A stretch of 64,000 nt of DNA from Penicillium oxalicum. Its lineage: Eukaryota; Ascomycota; Eurotiomycetes; Eurotiales; Aspergillaceae. Of the stretch, positions 46,809 through 58,300 are shown one piece after another. The position numbers and the translations under genes are program-made. The DNA is taken from positions 930,001 to 994,000 of the forward strand of contig NC_064656.1 in the NCBI RefSeq assembly GCF_001723175.1, in the 5' to 3' direction. Position 1 is the first letter of the stretch. Each line of letters begins with the position of its first letter. The notes under the pieces are model-generated. The model ran no database searches. It was given only the letters and a program-made list of their open reading frames with translations, and had not been told where the DNA came from.

Positions 46809-48949
46809 AGGGTGGATGGCGTAAATGCAATTGGGCGTACCATTCAGCGTGGCGCACGAATTCCCTCGGGTGGAAGCACCATTTGGAGACATGCACACTC
46901 ACTCATCCACTCACCCACACGCACCGCGGCGCATGTGCTTCCAAAGGGGCAATGCTGCTTTTGTTGCCTAGTTTCTTATGCAGCCAGAAGCACTCGACTG
47001 CGCTCGCTGGACACCGTGAGCGGGTGAGCCATGCTATCTATCTTTGCTGGACCCGCTCGTCCGTCTCGGCCTCCTGCACGGCCATCTGGGGATGATCCGA
47101 AATCCCAGCGACCGGGATAAGTTGATCGCCCAACTGTAAGGAGTAGATGCAACGCAAGAGCAACAGGCCCGCGGAAGGACAACCCGATCGTTTCTGAATG
47201 GTCTCGCGGTCGAGGGGGAACGGCTCTCCCGTTTCCGAGACACATGGTGGAGCACAGGACTCCTTTGTTGTGCAGGGGAGAAAAAAGTTACTCAAACTGT
47301 GGATAGGCATAGTTGGGCCCGTGCTCTTTGAAGATCTTGAGTGGAGGAGATCATTCTGGAAAGGTCATCCGGTGCATCTGTGCCTGGTGTTTTGGAAGTT
47401 GCTTCGAGCTGGATCTGGGGCTGATGGGCAAAGTACGGATTGACAGATCATCTCGACCTTTCTTCACGGCCTTCCCCGGCGGATCAAGTGCTCCTCTGCA
47501 GACGATGCAGTTCGGTCGGCATGTTTGTCCCCTCAAGTCGGAGTTCGGGATTCCACGTCGTTTTTTTTGGCTTTTTCTATTAGTTTGCTCTCTTCTATTT
47601 GAAAAAGGAGAGAGGGTAAAGAAAGAGGCAAACGCACATCCCATAGCTAATCAATCTGACCAGCCCCGGGAGTAGGAGTATGTTGTTTGCTATACCCAAA
47701 AAACCTCGAAAAAGAGAGTCTTGAAATCCATCCAGCCGCAGCGTGTGAATATCAACTCTAAATTAATAGATCCAGAACCTCTTCTTCGAGGTACAGTGTC
47801 TCGGGCATCAAATTCGGTCCACCTTGCGTACTGTGGCTGACGACTTTGTGCCCCGACTTCAATCCATAGAGATACACAGTGGAAGGTGGTGAAACTTGTC
47901 AATTACCAATCAAATTCAAAATCATTCAGTACTTTTCAGTCGATTGAAAGTGCGAGTAATTGGAATTCTCGAATTCTTGGTCATATCTAGATTCCACCAC
48001 CGGCAGATCCATCTACATATGTGGTCGAGCCCTTTATTTCTCTAGCTCACTGAACCAATTCTTACAGTTCTGTTGGAGAATCGGCAAGCCTAGCAAAATA
48101 AGTAACTTAACTCGACATCCATCTACTACAGTAGCCTGAAAGAACATGTATTGACACAATTATAACCCAAGTATGTATGCCGAGGCTAATCACCCACCAC
48201 TCACGCAGCAAGACATCAATAGCGCAGATCTACGAGCCACCCACCTCCACCCCCCCCGCCCCCAAAAAAGGCAGGATGATCAATTGCGGAGGTGGAAGAA
48301 AAGAAGGGACATAGGGGGCCAAAAGACAAAGTACCGTGTGGCGTGAAGTCTCAAGTGCCAAGAATGCAAGGGGCCGAGGGAGGGGGGCTATTTTGAGGCT
48401 GAAGAGTAGAGAAGAGAAAGCGAGAAGAAGGGGAGGAGGAGGAGTGAGGGTTAAAGTTGGAGCTAAAAGAGGAAATTATCCAAATACCTGACTGGGTACT
48501 ATTCGTATAGATCAGATCAAAATGGGACGAGCCAAAGGTCTTTTGGGGAGTTGTGCAATGCTAGCTGATAGGTAGATACTCTTGTTTTGAGCTTTTGTGC
48601 CGAGGTCAGATTGTGTGTCCACTTAGATGGTTTAGAGCCTGTCGGCTTCATGTCCGGACTGGTGAATTCAATGGAATGAGTATACCTTGGGTAAATGGTA
48701 AACGGGATGTCATGGGAGTACTTAGGTTGGAGCGGGGAGGTACTCTCTGGTAGACAGGGAGGTTATCAAAAGACTGTGAATACCCGATACCAGACAGCCT
48801 GTAATTGAGGAGGTTTAATGAATATCTTAGCGTAGTGCTCACATCAAGGTATCCGGCACTGCCACCCTAAAATATCTTACCTTATTCACTTTTGAATAGT
48901 ATGTCCGGATCTGGCCGTGACACTATAATAGCCGACTTTTTCTAGAAAA
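46809..48949. other. Intergenic region, gene-poor
   Basis: About 2.1 kb. Open frames on both strands are short and lack codon bias. Purine-rich DNA at 48280-48470 (GGAGG/GAAGAAG). No gene seen. Confidence 0.45.
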
Positions 48950-49269
48950 ATGGCCAGAGGTCGCTACAGCGGCTACGGCACGAATCCCTTCGACATCGGG
49001 TGAGCAATACTCAACACATAGTCTGATTCAGGCATCCAGCATGACCATGACGATGCATGGGTATCAGTCAATAAGTCGGGTGTAGGTCCTGGCGAGCAAG
49101 CGCAATTCCAACGGCGTCGAAAAGGACCTCGCTCACAAGATCATGCAGGCCTGTAGAATTTGATAATCTGGAGAATTGCGCGCGATTAGATTGGCTTGAA
49201 AGAATGCATCAGTTGGTCGAGCAAAGCTATCTCACCAAAAGGGGGAAAGGGGACCTCAGCTCACCTTGA
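48950..49269 (+). CDS. Possible two-exon small gene or coding relic
   Basis: ATG 48950 starts 16 good codons (MARGRYSGYGTNPFDI) directly followed by GG|GTGAGC, a normal donor; unspliced it meets TGA at 49001. Acceptor TGTAG at 49085 gives a second exon 49086-49269 and a 77-residue protein (SWRASAIPTASKRTSLTRSC…VEFDNLENCARLDWLERMHQLVEQ). A different frame of the same exon (49086-49163; VLASKRNSNGVEKDLAHKIM…) has much better C-ending codons but the wrong phase. So it may be a real small gene or a remnant of one. I do not recognise it. Confidence 0.27.
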
Positions 49270-51606
49270 CGGTGTCTATACAAGGCGATTAGGACTGTAG
49301 CAACTTGAGTTGTAACGAATTCCTTTGGCTATAATGTTTTAAGAGAGAATGAGGCGCGTACTGTAGGTAATTTTCTGCAATGTTTCAAATTCAAATGCAG
49401 GGAAGTCCGTCTCACTATCAACCTTTAAGACAGCCTAGGGCTTCGTAGACCATTAGACGATCCCTTGACTCTAGAGTCACTTTGCAACAGATAAAGTTAC
49501 CCTCAAGCAAATAGTCTGCCTAGCTTCCGGCCACGATCCAGATACCCCGTAAGCAAAATATTGCTGGAGCAACCGTGATGTTTTTACGTTGACGAAACCT
49601 CAGAGTGACAGTTCTGCCCAAGGCCCTTGCAAAATGAGTATCTACCATCTTTACAAACAGAGAACTTGTCTCATCAGTCATGAACCAAGTTGACTGAAAG
49701 TGCCTCGGGTTCCAATAGATTGTCTTTCTCGCCCAAAAAACTTTCCACACAGACACACACCTACACGCAAAAAAGTAAAGTACCTCATCCACTTCCACCT
49801 TCCCAGTATCCTCGGTGTGTCCGTTGAAAAAAGAAAAAGAAAGAAAGAAAAAAACAATGTGCAATGACAATCCATAATGCCATGTACAGTACTTAGTACC
49901 ACTACACTACAATAGTATACCATCCTCGGTACGGACGCAGCTTGAACAATCCCCGAATCTTCATCCTGCGCCCTGCGCCCCCTGGCGTGGGTTTTCCCCT
50001 TTTTGCTTTCCTTGGGAGATCTGCGCTCGGAAAAAAAAAGGGTTGGTCGATCCTCACCCAACCAGATCAAGGATTGCAAAGTACCGATGGTAAGAGCTAC
50101 ATTGAAGTTCACAACTACAGTACATGTTTATACATAAATGGATACATGTAACTTGTAATGTTCCGCTCCTATTACTCCTGGAACCTCATAGGTAGAGGGA
50201 GAGCGGGTGTGAATGTGAGCTACTATCTAGTGGATTCCGTTCTCTAATGGACAAACAATAACTACAAGCCCCCTCGAAGAGCCTGGCTGTGTGGGGACAA
50301 ATTGGAGATATGTGATATGATGTTTTCTTTGCACATTTTTCCGATCGTTTTTTCTTTCTCTTGGATAATCCTTCTTCCAGTTCGCGAATGATGAGGTGGT
50401 AGGATAAATGTCTTTCTTGGCGAGGTAGCTCCGCAACCAATTCTGAGAATAAACAATGATCCAGAAATTTACCCACTGCTAGTGGGGGATCTTATGAGGG
50501 AAGAGGAGATGGGCTGGGTGTTTTGCGAAAGCTTCTCGGGCATGTTTCAGGTTGCAATATGGGGCGAGTCTAAAGGTCTAAGCTCGACACTGAGGTGGTA
50601 TTGTCGAATGCTTTCCGAAAGGAGTTGTGATAAGCCGGAATGGAACGGGAAATGGGACAGACGTTAGAGCAGGATAGATGACATTCCAGATCAAGGGGGG
50701 AGAGTGTTTGTTTACATCTGCAAAGTGGAGAGGCATGGAGTTATTAAGGTTTTTGGCAATTTTGTCTGATTGGATGGGCCTGGTAGATGTAGATGGTCTA
50801 TTGATGGAGTACATAGGAGGAAGATGCGAAGGGATAGGAACAGGGACACTTTTGAGTTGGGCCCAAAGGAGGGTCGGTGGATGCGAGATGGGGAAGATAA
50901 GAAACGCGAGAGGAAAGGAGAGAAGAGACAGGGCGCGAGCGCAGAGTTTTATCGAGGTTGGCCATTTTCGCGGCATTAATTTAATATTCAAACAAAGGAA
51001 AGAGTACAACCAGACGGCAGTAGGTTGACAGGCAGTTTGACAGAAAGGGAAGTCATGAACGCCGCTGAGGCGTCAGTATCGGAGCAATTGATGATTTCAA
51101 GGTCGTTCATTTTGAAGAGAACAAGGTCAAATCATAAAGATGAGATATTCATGTCAACATCGGACACATGGGCGAAGGGGGTCTTCGCTGACCCAAGAGG
51201 TGGGCCAATGATACACCAAAAGCAAGGTTGGGAGCACAAAAGCCGAGAAGGTGCAAATGCACAGATATGAGTCTTGAATGTCAAGAAGGCATGGGTCATC
51301 TGAAATGGAATCGAGAGAAACCGCGATCGTCATAGGCGCGTTGGTGAGGGGGTAGAACATGACGCAGAGGAAGGCTATCTTCAAGTCGAATCGTTGCGCA
51401 TCATAGCGTGAGTGAGTGGTGGCGTATTGCGTCTTTGTCGTAATGGATAAGCAGGAAATCATCCGACGAATGCAAAGAATTCAAAGGATATAGCGCGTAT
51501 ATGGGTTTGAAGATGTAGCAACACGAGAGCAAGAGGGCGAAAAAACTGGTCTCCGGGAACAGGCTGAGTGAACAGCGCACTTAAGCCTGGCCAATTGGGT
51601 ATCATA
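49270..51606. other. Intergenic region, 3' side of the Ser-rich gene
   Basis: About 2.3 kb, AT-moderate, with small frames only and A/T-rich runs (49825-49860, 50335-50370). No coding bias seen. Confidence 0.45.
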
Positions 51607-53271
51607 TTAGGGACGAGGGGTTGTTGATTTTGAGAAAGATTTTTGGCAACTGAGAGACCGTATAGAATCCATCATTCGCTTGAAGAAGGGCCGCGGGTCA
51701 TTGGGCTCTTCAAAGGGCAATGGTGCGTGCTGCTCGTAACACATCGACGTCAATTTGTCAGATTCTTCATGAATACAACCGGACGAGTCAGAGTGTTGAC
51801 GCCGTCGGGACTGGGCGTGCACGGCGGCAGCAGTCGATCGATCCACATCAGACTCACGAAGATGGCCATGGCTGTTGTTTCGAGAACGAGAGTGGAGCAG
51901 CGATGTAGAAGATGGTGCCACCAGCCGTAGAGTCTGAAGAGGATGGTGAGGACGAAGCCCGTCACGGCTGGCGCTGGGTCGGTCGAGACTGACGCCACGG
52001 CAAGGCTCAGGCATGGAGGGTCCAAAAACGTCGTCCCCAACACAAGGAAACCTCTCCGGTGCTTCGTACTCCAAGCTGGAGTGCTGGTTCAACCGGGGCT
52101 GAGACTTGGCGGCACGGAGCTTCGCACGACTTCGCACCTTACGCAAGGTATCGATAGGCTTGCGAGATAAAGACTTGTGACCAATCGACTCATTGTCTGA
52201 GTCCGATTCCCAGACCGAGTGCTCACAGAAGGCGTCGATTGTGGTCGACGTTGACGGCCTCTCTGCGGAGGTCGCAGTCCACTGACGAGAGATGGGAGGA
52301 GAACTGGCCGAAGGACTGGGGATGGGGCTTGGGCAGTCGTTGGCAGGAATGAAGAGCGCCTGTTCGAAATGGGTCGCATGAGGCTCCATGGTGATCGGAT
52401 TGATCAGGGAGGGAGGGGAGATCATGGAGGGATCCAATGGAGTACGCATGCCGGGGCTGGCTTGCTTCTTTCGCGAACCATGAGAGCTGGGGCGACGAGC
52501 CAAGCTAGGCAGCGTGGGCGGGGCCTTGCGACGGCGCGATGAGGAGGACATACTAGAGGATTCGTATTTCATGGCCACGGGAGTCGTCGGTCGTGTGTAA
52601 TTTCTGGGGATGGATGGAACAGGAGGAATGAAAGGCAGTTGTTGAGGAGGTGTTGATGCGGGCAGGTAGAAGACACGAGAGGGCGCAGGCTGCGCACGGT
52701 GTGCGTGATGGTATAGCTTCTCCGTTGCCTTGAGAACGGCGTCGGGGCACGGTGCAGAGGTGTAGGTGGAAGAGAATGAACTACTAGGAGTCAAATCAGG
52801 AGTGCTGGTATCACTGTAGACCGAACTGAATGATTCCTGACTGCTGTGTAGCACCCGAGGGGTATCTTCGGTCGATGAAGTATAGCGATGGAAGCGCCGG
52901 TTGTTCTCCAACTCAAGCTGCGCAATGGTGGAGCGGTCCGGACGATCGATGGCAGCGGACGTCTTGCGAGTGTGAAACAGGTCTGAATCGTGGAGTGATA
53001 AACAATACTGAGCCTCCTGGTCATTCAAGCTCTCATGGCAAGCCGAGGGAGTGAAGCTGTTCCACGATGGGGTGGCGGCGAGAGACTGCTCCAGATAAAA
53101 CGGGTCTCCGAGAGCCTCGTCCAACACGCGCGGGCCGGCTTTGGGCAAATACGTTGATCCTCGTGTCAATGGTGATGGAGAGGGCAGACAGATGGTAGTT
53201 TCAGACCGATTCCAATCTGCACAGAAGGACGCGTCCAATTCGCCTGGACTGTAATGATCTCCGCAATCCAT
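51607..53271 (-). CDS. Ser/Pro-rich uncharacterised protein
   Basis: A single exon of 1665 nt, 554 aa, clearly favoured by the codon pattern over its shadows. The protein is about 15% Ser with many Pro, Arg and His, so mostly disordered. Short hydrophobic stretches are absent. Regions include an N-terminal MDCGDHYSPGELDASFCADWNR, several Ser-rich basic runs (SSSMSSSSRRRKAPPTLP, SHGSRKKQASP) and a conserved-looking C-terminal end, PRPFFKRMMDSIRSLSCQKSFSK. The basic, Ser-rich runs look like kinase targets or nuclear signals, but no known domain was recognised. The start is ATG 53271; the frame is open upstream only with TTG. The next clear gene on the 5' side lies more than 8 kb away. Confidence 0.65.
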   Translation of the reverse strand: MDCGDHYSPGELDASFCADWNRSETTICLPSPSPLTRGSTYLPKAGPRVLDEALGDPFYLEQSLAATPSWNSFTPSACHESLNDQEAQYCLSLHDSDLFHTRKTSAAIDRPDRSTIAQLELENNRRFHRYTSSTEDTPRVLHSSQESFSSVYSDTSTPDLTPSSSFSSTYTSAPCPDAVLKATEKLYHHAHRAQPAPSRVFYLPASTPPQQLPFIPPVPSIPRNYTRPTTPVAMKYESSSMSSSSRRRKAPPTLPSLARRPSSHGSRKKQASPGMRTPLDPSMISPPSLINPITMEPHATHFEQALFIPANDCPSPIPSPSASSPPISRQWTATSAERPSTSTTIDAFCEHSVWESDSDNESIGHKSLSRKPIDTLRKVRSRAKLRAAKSQPRLNQHSSLEYEAPERFPCVGDDVFGPSMPEPCRGVSLDRPSASRDGLRPHHPLQTLRLVAPSSTSLLHSRSRNNSHGHLRESDVDRSTAAAVHAQSRRRQHSDSSGCIHEESDKLTSMCYEQHAPLPFEEPNDPRPFFKRMMDSIRSLSCQKSFSKSTTPRP

Positions 53272-54570
53272 GGGCTCTGCTGCTCGCACAGGGTACCGCG
53301 TGCCTGTCAACAGCTCGGTCGCCGGGAAAGAGATGTGAGGGCAAGACCTTCAGAGCCCAGTGTTGGAGATTCCCAAGATGGAGAGGACGACGAACAGGAT
53401 TGGTGATCCGAATAAATGGGATATTGGAGGAGAGGAGGAGGAATGGATTGAAACAGATCCAGGGTGAAGGGGATAGGTTTATAGATCTACTCTCCCGATT
53501 GGGCTTGGCAGAAGACAGAGGCTGCACGGTGGCTTAATGCCTTTCTTTTGTTTTTTTTCTTTTTTTTGGAGTATTTTTCGATTTGGGATTTTCTTTTTTT
53601 TCTTTTGGGCCAGAATCTATCCTGACTCGGACGTGAATTCTGGTCAAATGAGGAATTATCGTCATTTTCTTTTCTCCCTTTTCTCCTTTAGGTCATATTT
53701 GGCCAGTGCGTCCAGTCGTCTTTTGTTTTTGTTATTGTTTGCTTTTTTCCGTTTTCTGTTTCTTCTTTTTAGGATTTCTCCATTGGTCCAACGTCCTTTT
53801 TTTCGATTTTTTTTTTCTTTGCTTCGGCCTCACCCTCGCCTTTTACCATGCGAATGCATACGGGCGATCCTAGTGGTCCAAGAGAATCCGATGCAGGCCC
53901 ATGCAGGTCAAGTACAAAAGCACCCTCTCTCCCGAGCCAGCACAGACACATCATGATCGATCCGACCTTACATGACGTCCCCTTGGACTGGGTAGGGATG
54001 CGCAGCGCCGTAAGGTCCGGTCGTTTGGTGTGGCCCAGCAAGGGCGAGGGACCGACTGAAGATGACCGAGTCCCGTAGTCTTGAGTCCATCAGGGACTCG
54101 GACGGACCGGGAGATGGGAGGCGAAGGACTTTTGTGCTCGATCTAGGTTTGTCATATCAACTTTTTCCGGCATTGCGAAAGAGGACTGAGAGGACTGAGA
54201 CTGTCCAAATTTAGAGACCATTGATAGCCATGTAGGGTATATTGCTACCATTTATCGTATGGAACGTCTCAGTGGAGGACTCTCCTAGGGGATCTCATAC
54301 AAGATATTCGTCTTCGTTTGTGTAGAGAAATATCAAGAGTCGTCGTGAGAGATAAGCATGGCCTCACTTGACTCGGGTTGACTAAGATCTCAGTTGGGTG
54401 GCTTTGTTCATCTCTCGTATTTCCCCGTCATCGTTGATCCTCGCCGTCATCCACATGAGTCTGACACTGATTCTTTGTCTCTTCCAAACTCCCTCCTCAT
54501 CCACACAAACACACTCCCCCTGAACTCTCCTCCCCCCCACGTACTTCCATCGACACCTCATCGCGGACAT
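53272..54570. promoter_or_regulatory. Upstream region of the Ser-rich gene with a long T-rich tract
   Basis: At 53540-53830 the plus strand is dominated by T and C (TTTTCTTTTTT type), that is A/G-rich on the gene strand, about 270-560 nt upstream of the start. Poly(dA:dT) tracts of this kind exclude nucleosomes in fungal promoters. No gene seen. Confidence 0.4.
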
Positions 54571-55397
54571 TCAATCTCCTTTTTTGGGATGGAGGATCAC
54601 TGTACTTTTGGACAGTTGTATCCTCTTTACTAGAAGCCTCTGATGCATACAGGTCCCGAGGATGGGGGAATTGGAATCAGATTCCAAGTGGCCAGTCCCC
54701 GTCTGCTGCAAGTCACGCCCAAACCCCTCGAGACGGGATGCCACGGCCGACAGCAGAAGATCACAAACACCAAAGATCCCATGCAGACGAAGGCTGGGGG
54801 CGATGAGAGAATGTGAGATATCAGTCTGGTCCCCACCGGCCGACCCAGTCCCGGGAACACTCTTCCGCTGCAGCCACAAGAGCCCTGCGCATCGACGCCC
54901 CACCGATCGACCGAGTCTTTGTCCAGACTCCCGATGGCAGCAGTCCCATTGACATTGGGTGCTCCAGAGGATGGACTCGAGTTGATGCCTCGCAATGGAG
55001 TCTCCAGGGTGCCGAGTATCAGAGTCGCCGCCGTGTATCTCGACGCAGCCGACTGGAGCAAATGTTGCCCCATCTTCGTGGCTCTTGTCCTGGACAATGT
55101 ACTCCGACCGGCAGACCAACACTCTTCCCCAGTTCTCCCCCGCGTGGAGTGGTCGATGAGCGCGCCGTTCAGGGCATTCCATCGCAATCTTCATTCCTGG
55201 CAACCGCGCAACGGCGTGGGACTCGAATAAGCCAGGCTGTTTGGGGAAACCGTCACCCGGGATTGAACTGGGAACGAGGTGCCATCCTTCAAATGGCTGG
55301 GCTGACCGTCAATCCTACCCTCGTCACCAAAAATGCCATCTGCCAAGTTTATTCAAGACTAACTCAGCCTTGCGATGCTATCGTCTATGTAATTTGA
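54571..55397. other. Stop-poor GC-rich block with overlapping frames on both strands
   Basis: Two minus-strand frames (210 and 185 codons) and two plus-strand frames (194 and 103 codons) overlap here. None shows a domain, clean codon bias or supporting splice sites. It may hide one gene, for instance the minus frame 54630-55187 or plus 54937-55230. I cannot decide which, if any, is real. Confidence 0.2.
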
Positions 55398-58300
55398 TCA
55401 GAACAAAAAGGCATCGACTGATGGCTCTGAATTTGGTCCGGCTGTGGTCAGTATGGCGCGTCAGTCATATGGGAGGTATCAAATGAGTCGTTCTGCATAT
55501 TGCACATCAGAGGGCACAGAAGACTTCGGGAACGGACGCATCTTCACTGCGCATAGTCGTTCTATCAGCCTCTGCATATTTTTTCATCTTTCCCGTCCTG
55601 TGATGTCCTCTCTTCACGACCGACCGTAAGCTCACCTTGACCCGGTCCGTGCAGGAGGCCGTAAACTCTACCATCTACATGTTGCGTGGCTTGCGTTTGC
55701 CTGAAGACTGGACGATTTAGATTCAGATCGGTGGACCCGGAGAACGGAGCCATTCAGAGTCGTCTATTCGATTTGCGTTCTATCTCTCTCTCTCGTAAGG
55801 CAAACACAGGTTCTCCCCGCGGAACCTGTCGAGCTTGGACAGTCGACAACTCACATTTCGCGGCTCGCGCGTAGCTCACGCGACGAAGCTCATTCCTATT
55901 GGCCCTGATGGCTTGATGGTACATGTCCGCGCTCCAGGGGACCAATTGACAGTGGCCGGTTGGATGTCAAGTTTTGCATTTTTGAGCCCTTGGGAGCTGT
56001 CCAAAAGCATCGTTGGCTCAACGCGCGGGTGATGAATTTGGTTTGTATGAATAGTCTTCAGTTTGTCGTGTAGATGATATCACTCTGCTTCTCCGAGACA
56101 CTTTTTTATCTTCCCCCCCCCTTCACTTGCTCATTCTGAAACTCGATTGAGGATTCTGTTCAGGCGATCTGAGCGATGAAGATTGGGCACGAGCATCACG
56201 AGTGCCCTCCCTCGATCGGACTATGTGGCGTAAATAACTGATCGCATAGCTCTCAGCGATCACCTGCACTGGAAATCAAAGCCCCCGAATCAATCACACA
56301 TCGATCCAGCCGACCGGTCGGTTACTTTCGAAAGTGACCAAATTCCTCGCGACGCTCCTTCAGTCATCACCGACCCCAGTAACAGTCCCTCCTATCCCCC
56401 CCCCTCCCCCCCATAGCCGACTGCCCCCAGATCTTCCGGAGCTATACCCGACAAGACTCAATCCTTTGGTTCCATGATCTTCCGCAGCTCTTCACATTCC
56501 AATCTCAAACTCTGACGTGCATGACATGACGTCCGGTTGTACAGTACCGCTGCCGCGGGACGACTTTCGACAGACCGCGGTGCGTCCGCGGGCTCTGTCG
56601 CCCTAGATCTAGACTCGACCGCAGCACGAACAGTCCCCCCCCATTGCAGAGCAAATATCCCGCCTTCGAGTTTCGGGGCTTTTCGATTATATCCGTCCAT
56701 CGGCCATCGGATGATTCATTTCTCCTGATCGCCACACTGTGGATTTTCGTGTGACCAGCGTGGTGGTCTCCCGGGCCAACGCCCGTCTCTGCATCGCCCT
56801 CGCTTTCTAGTCTTCTCCGCTCACATTCCTTGGATGCCGAGGATATATATCGATGAAACCCGAACCAGAAGCAGGAGGTCGATCGTGTGCTCTGGAGATT
56901 TGATTAGACCTGCCCACCTATCTAGTCGAGATCCACGCTGCGACTCAAGTCATACAAGATGATTCCAAATTCACCCACTAAAGAGCATTTAAATGTTGCA
57001 ACCGTTCACCGCAAACAAGTCCCTTCTGTGTTCTGTGCGGTGCATATTGATCCTGCGAGGTACAGCTCGAGGGTGAGTGGGTGTTTGCCGACCAATTCCA
57101 AGACTAGTATCTCGGGTGATGTACAACTAATGCTGCGGATATTGATATGATGCTCGTTAAAGCTCTGGCCAGTGGCATTTTGTACCCTTTCATGCGTGAC
57201 TCGATTGTCACTATCTAAGCACCTTGATTCGGGGTGCAGTATATTGAATACCCAAGGCACATCTTGCCGGGTATAGATTGTACATCATGACTTCAATACA
57301 CATCAATGTTGGAACCTTGATAGCATCACACTCTCCAAGCTCTAGACACCCATCGCCTCAGTATAGCCCACTGGCAGCGCAATTGAACCATTCATCTCTC
57401 ATCCACCAAATGAATTAAACCCATGTCTCAACGGCCCTCCACGATATCCTCTCCGAATCCAGTACTATAATTAATATCCATAAAATGTTCCGTTCCGGCA
57501 CATTAACATGAATCAAAACCTAAAGCTCCCTCCCGTAGGAAAATAAACGAAAAAAGAAAAAAGAATACCCCACAGTTGACATGAACCAAAAACTCCTCTC
57601 CCATCCCAACCTTGTAAAGCAAATTAAACATCTCCACGATTCCCAAGACATCTGAAACACCAGCAAAAAAAGGAGCCCATTCAAGCTCCGACGGATGCGC
57701 CTTCCGGTCCCGACCTCACGATGCCCTGCAGTATCTAGATGGGTCTCCCCACCCCTGCCTGCAAGGCATACGTGAAACCGACCTTGTCAATCTTTAAAAA
57801 CACGGCGCAAGGCGCTCTTGTCTATTTGGTGGGTTTGATTACTTATTAGCTTTTTGTTTTCGGATCCTCGGCCATCGACTCCCTCCCCCTGACATCCCCT
57901 CCCGAGTGAGGGCTATATTCAGATCGCTCGTGGTGCAATTGAATGGATTTGCAAAGTGGATTTAAAAGGGGAAAAGGGGGTGGGACGAGAGGAAAGTATC
58001 AGTACCGGAGGTTGTTTGTTGCATCCGCGCTGCGTTGCGGAGGGGCCGGAGGGGAGATGATGATTTTGGACTGGTTTGGATTTCCACTTTGAGGTAAAGG
58101 GGGGGGTTGCTTTGTTTTAAAATAGTAAATATGGATGGCTTCATTTGGAAGTAAGGTGTATTACTTGTTTGGGAAGTATGTTTATATAGTATGTTCATCT
58201 GTAATTTCCGGGTGCTTGGGACTGGGAGACAAGGTGCCAATGTCTGTGGTTGGATCTAGTGGAATTCATTCTTATCCTCCGAGTACGCTGGGCAATCGGA

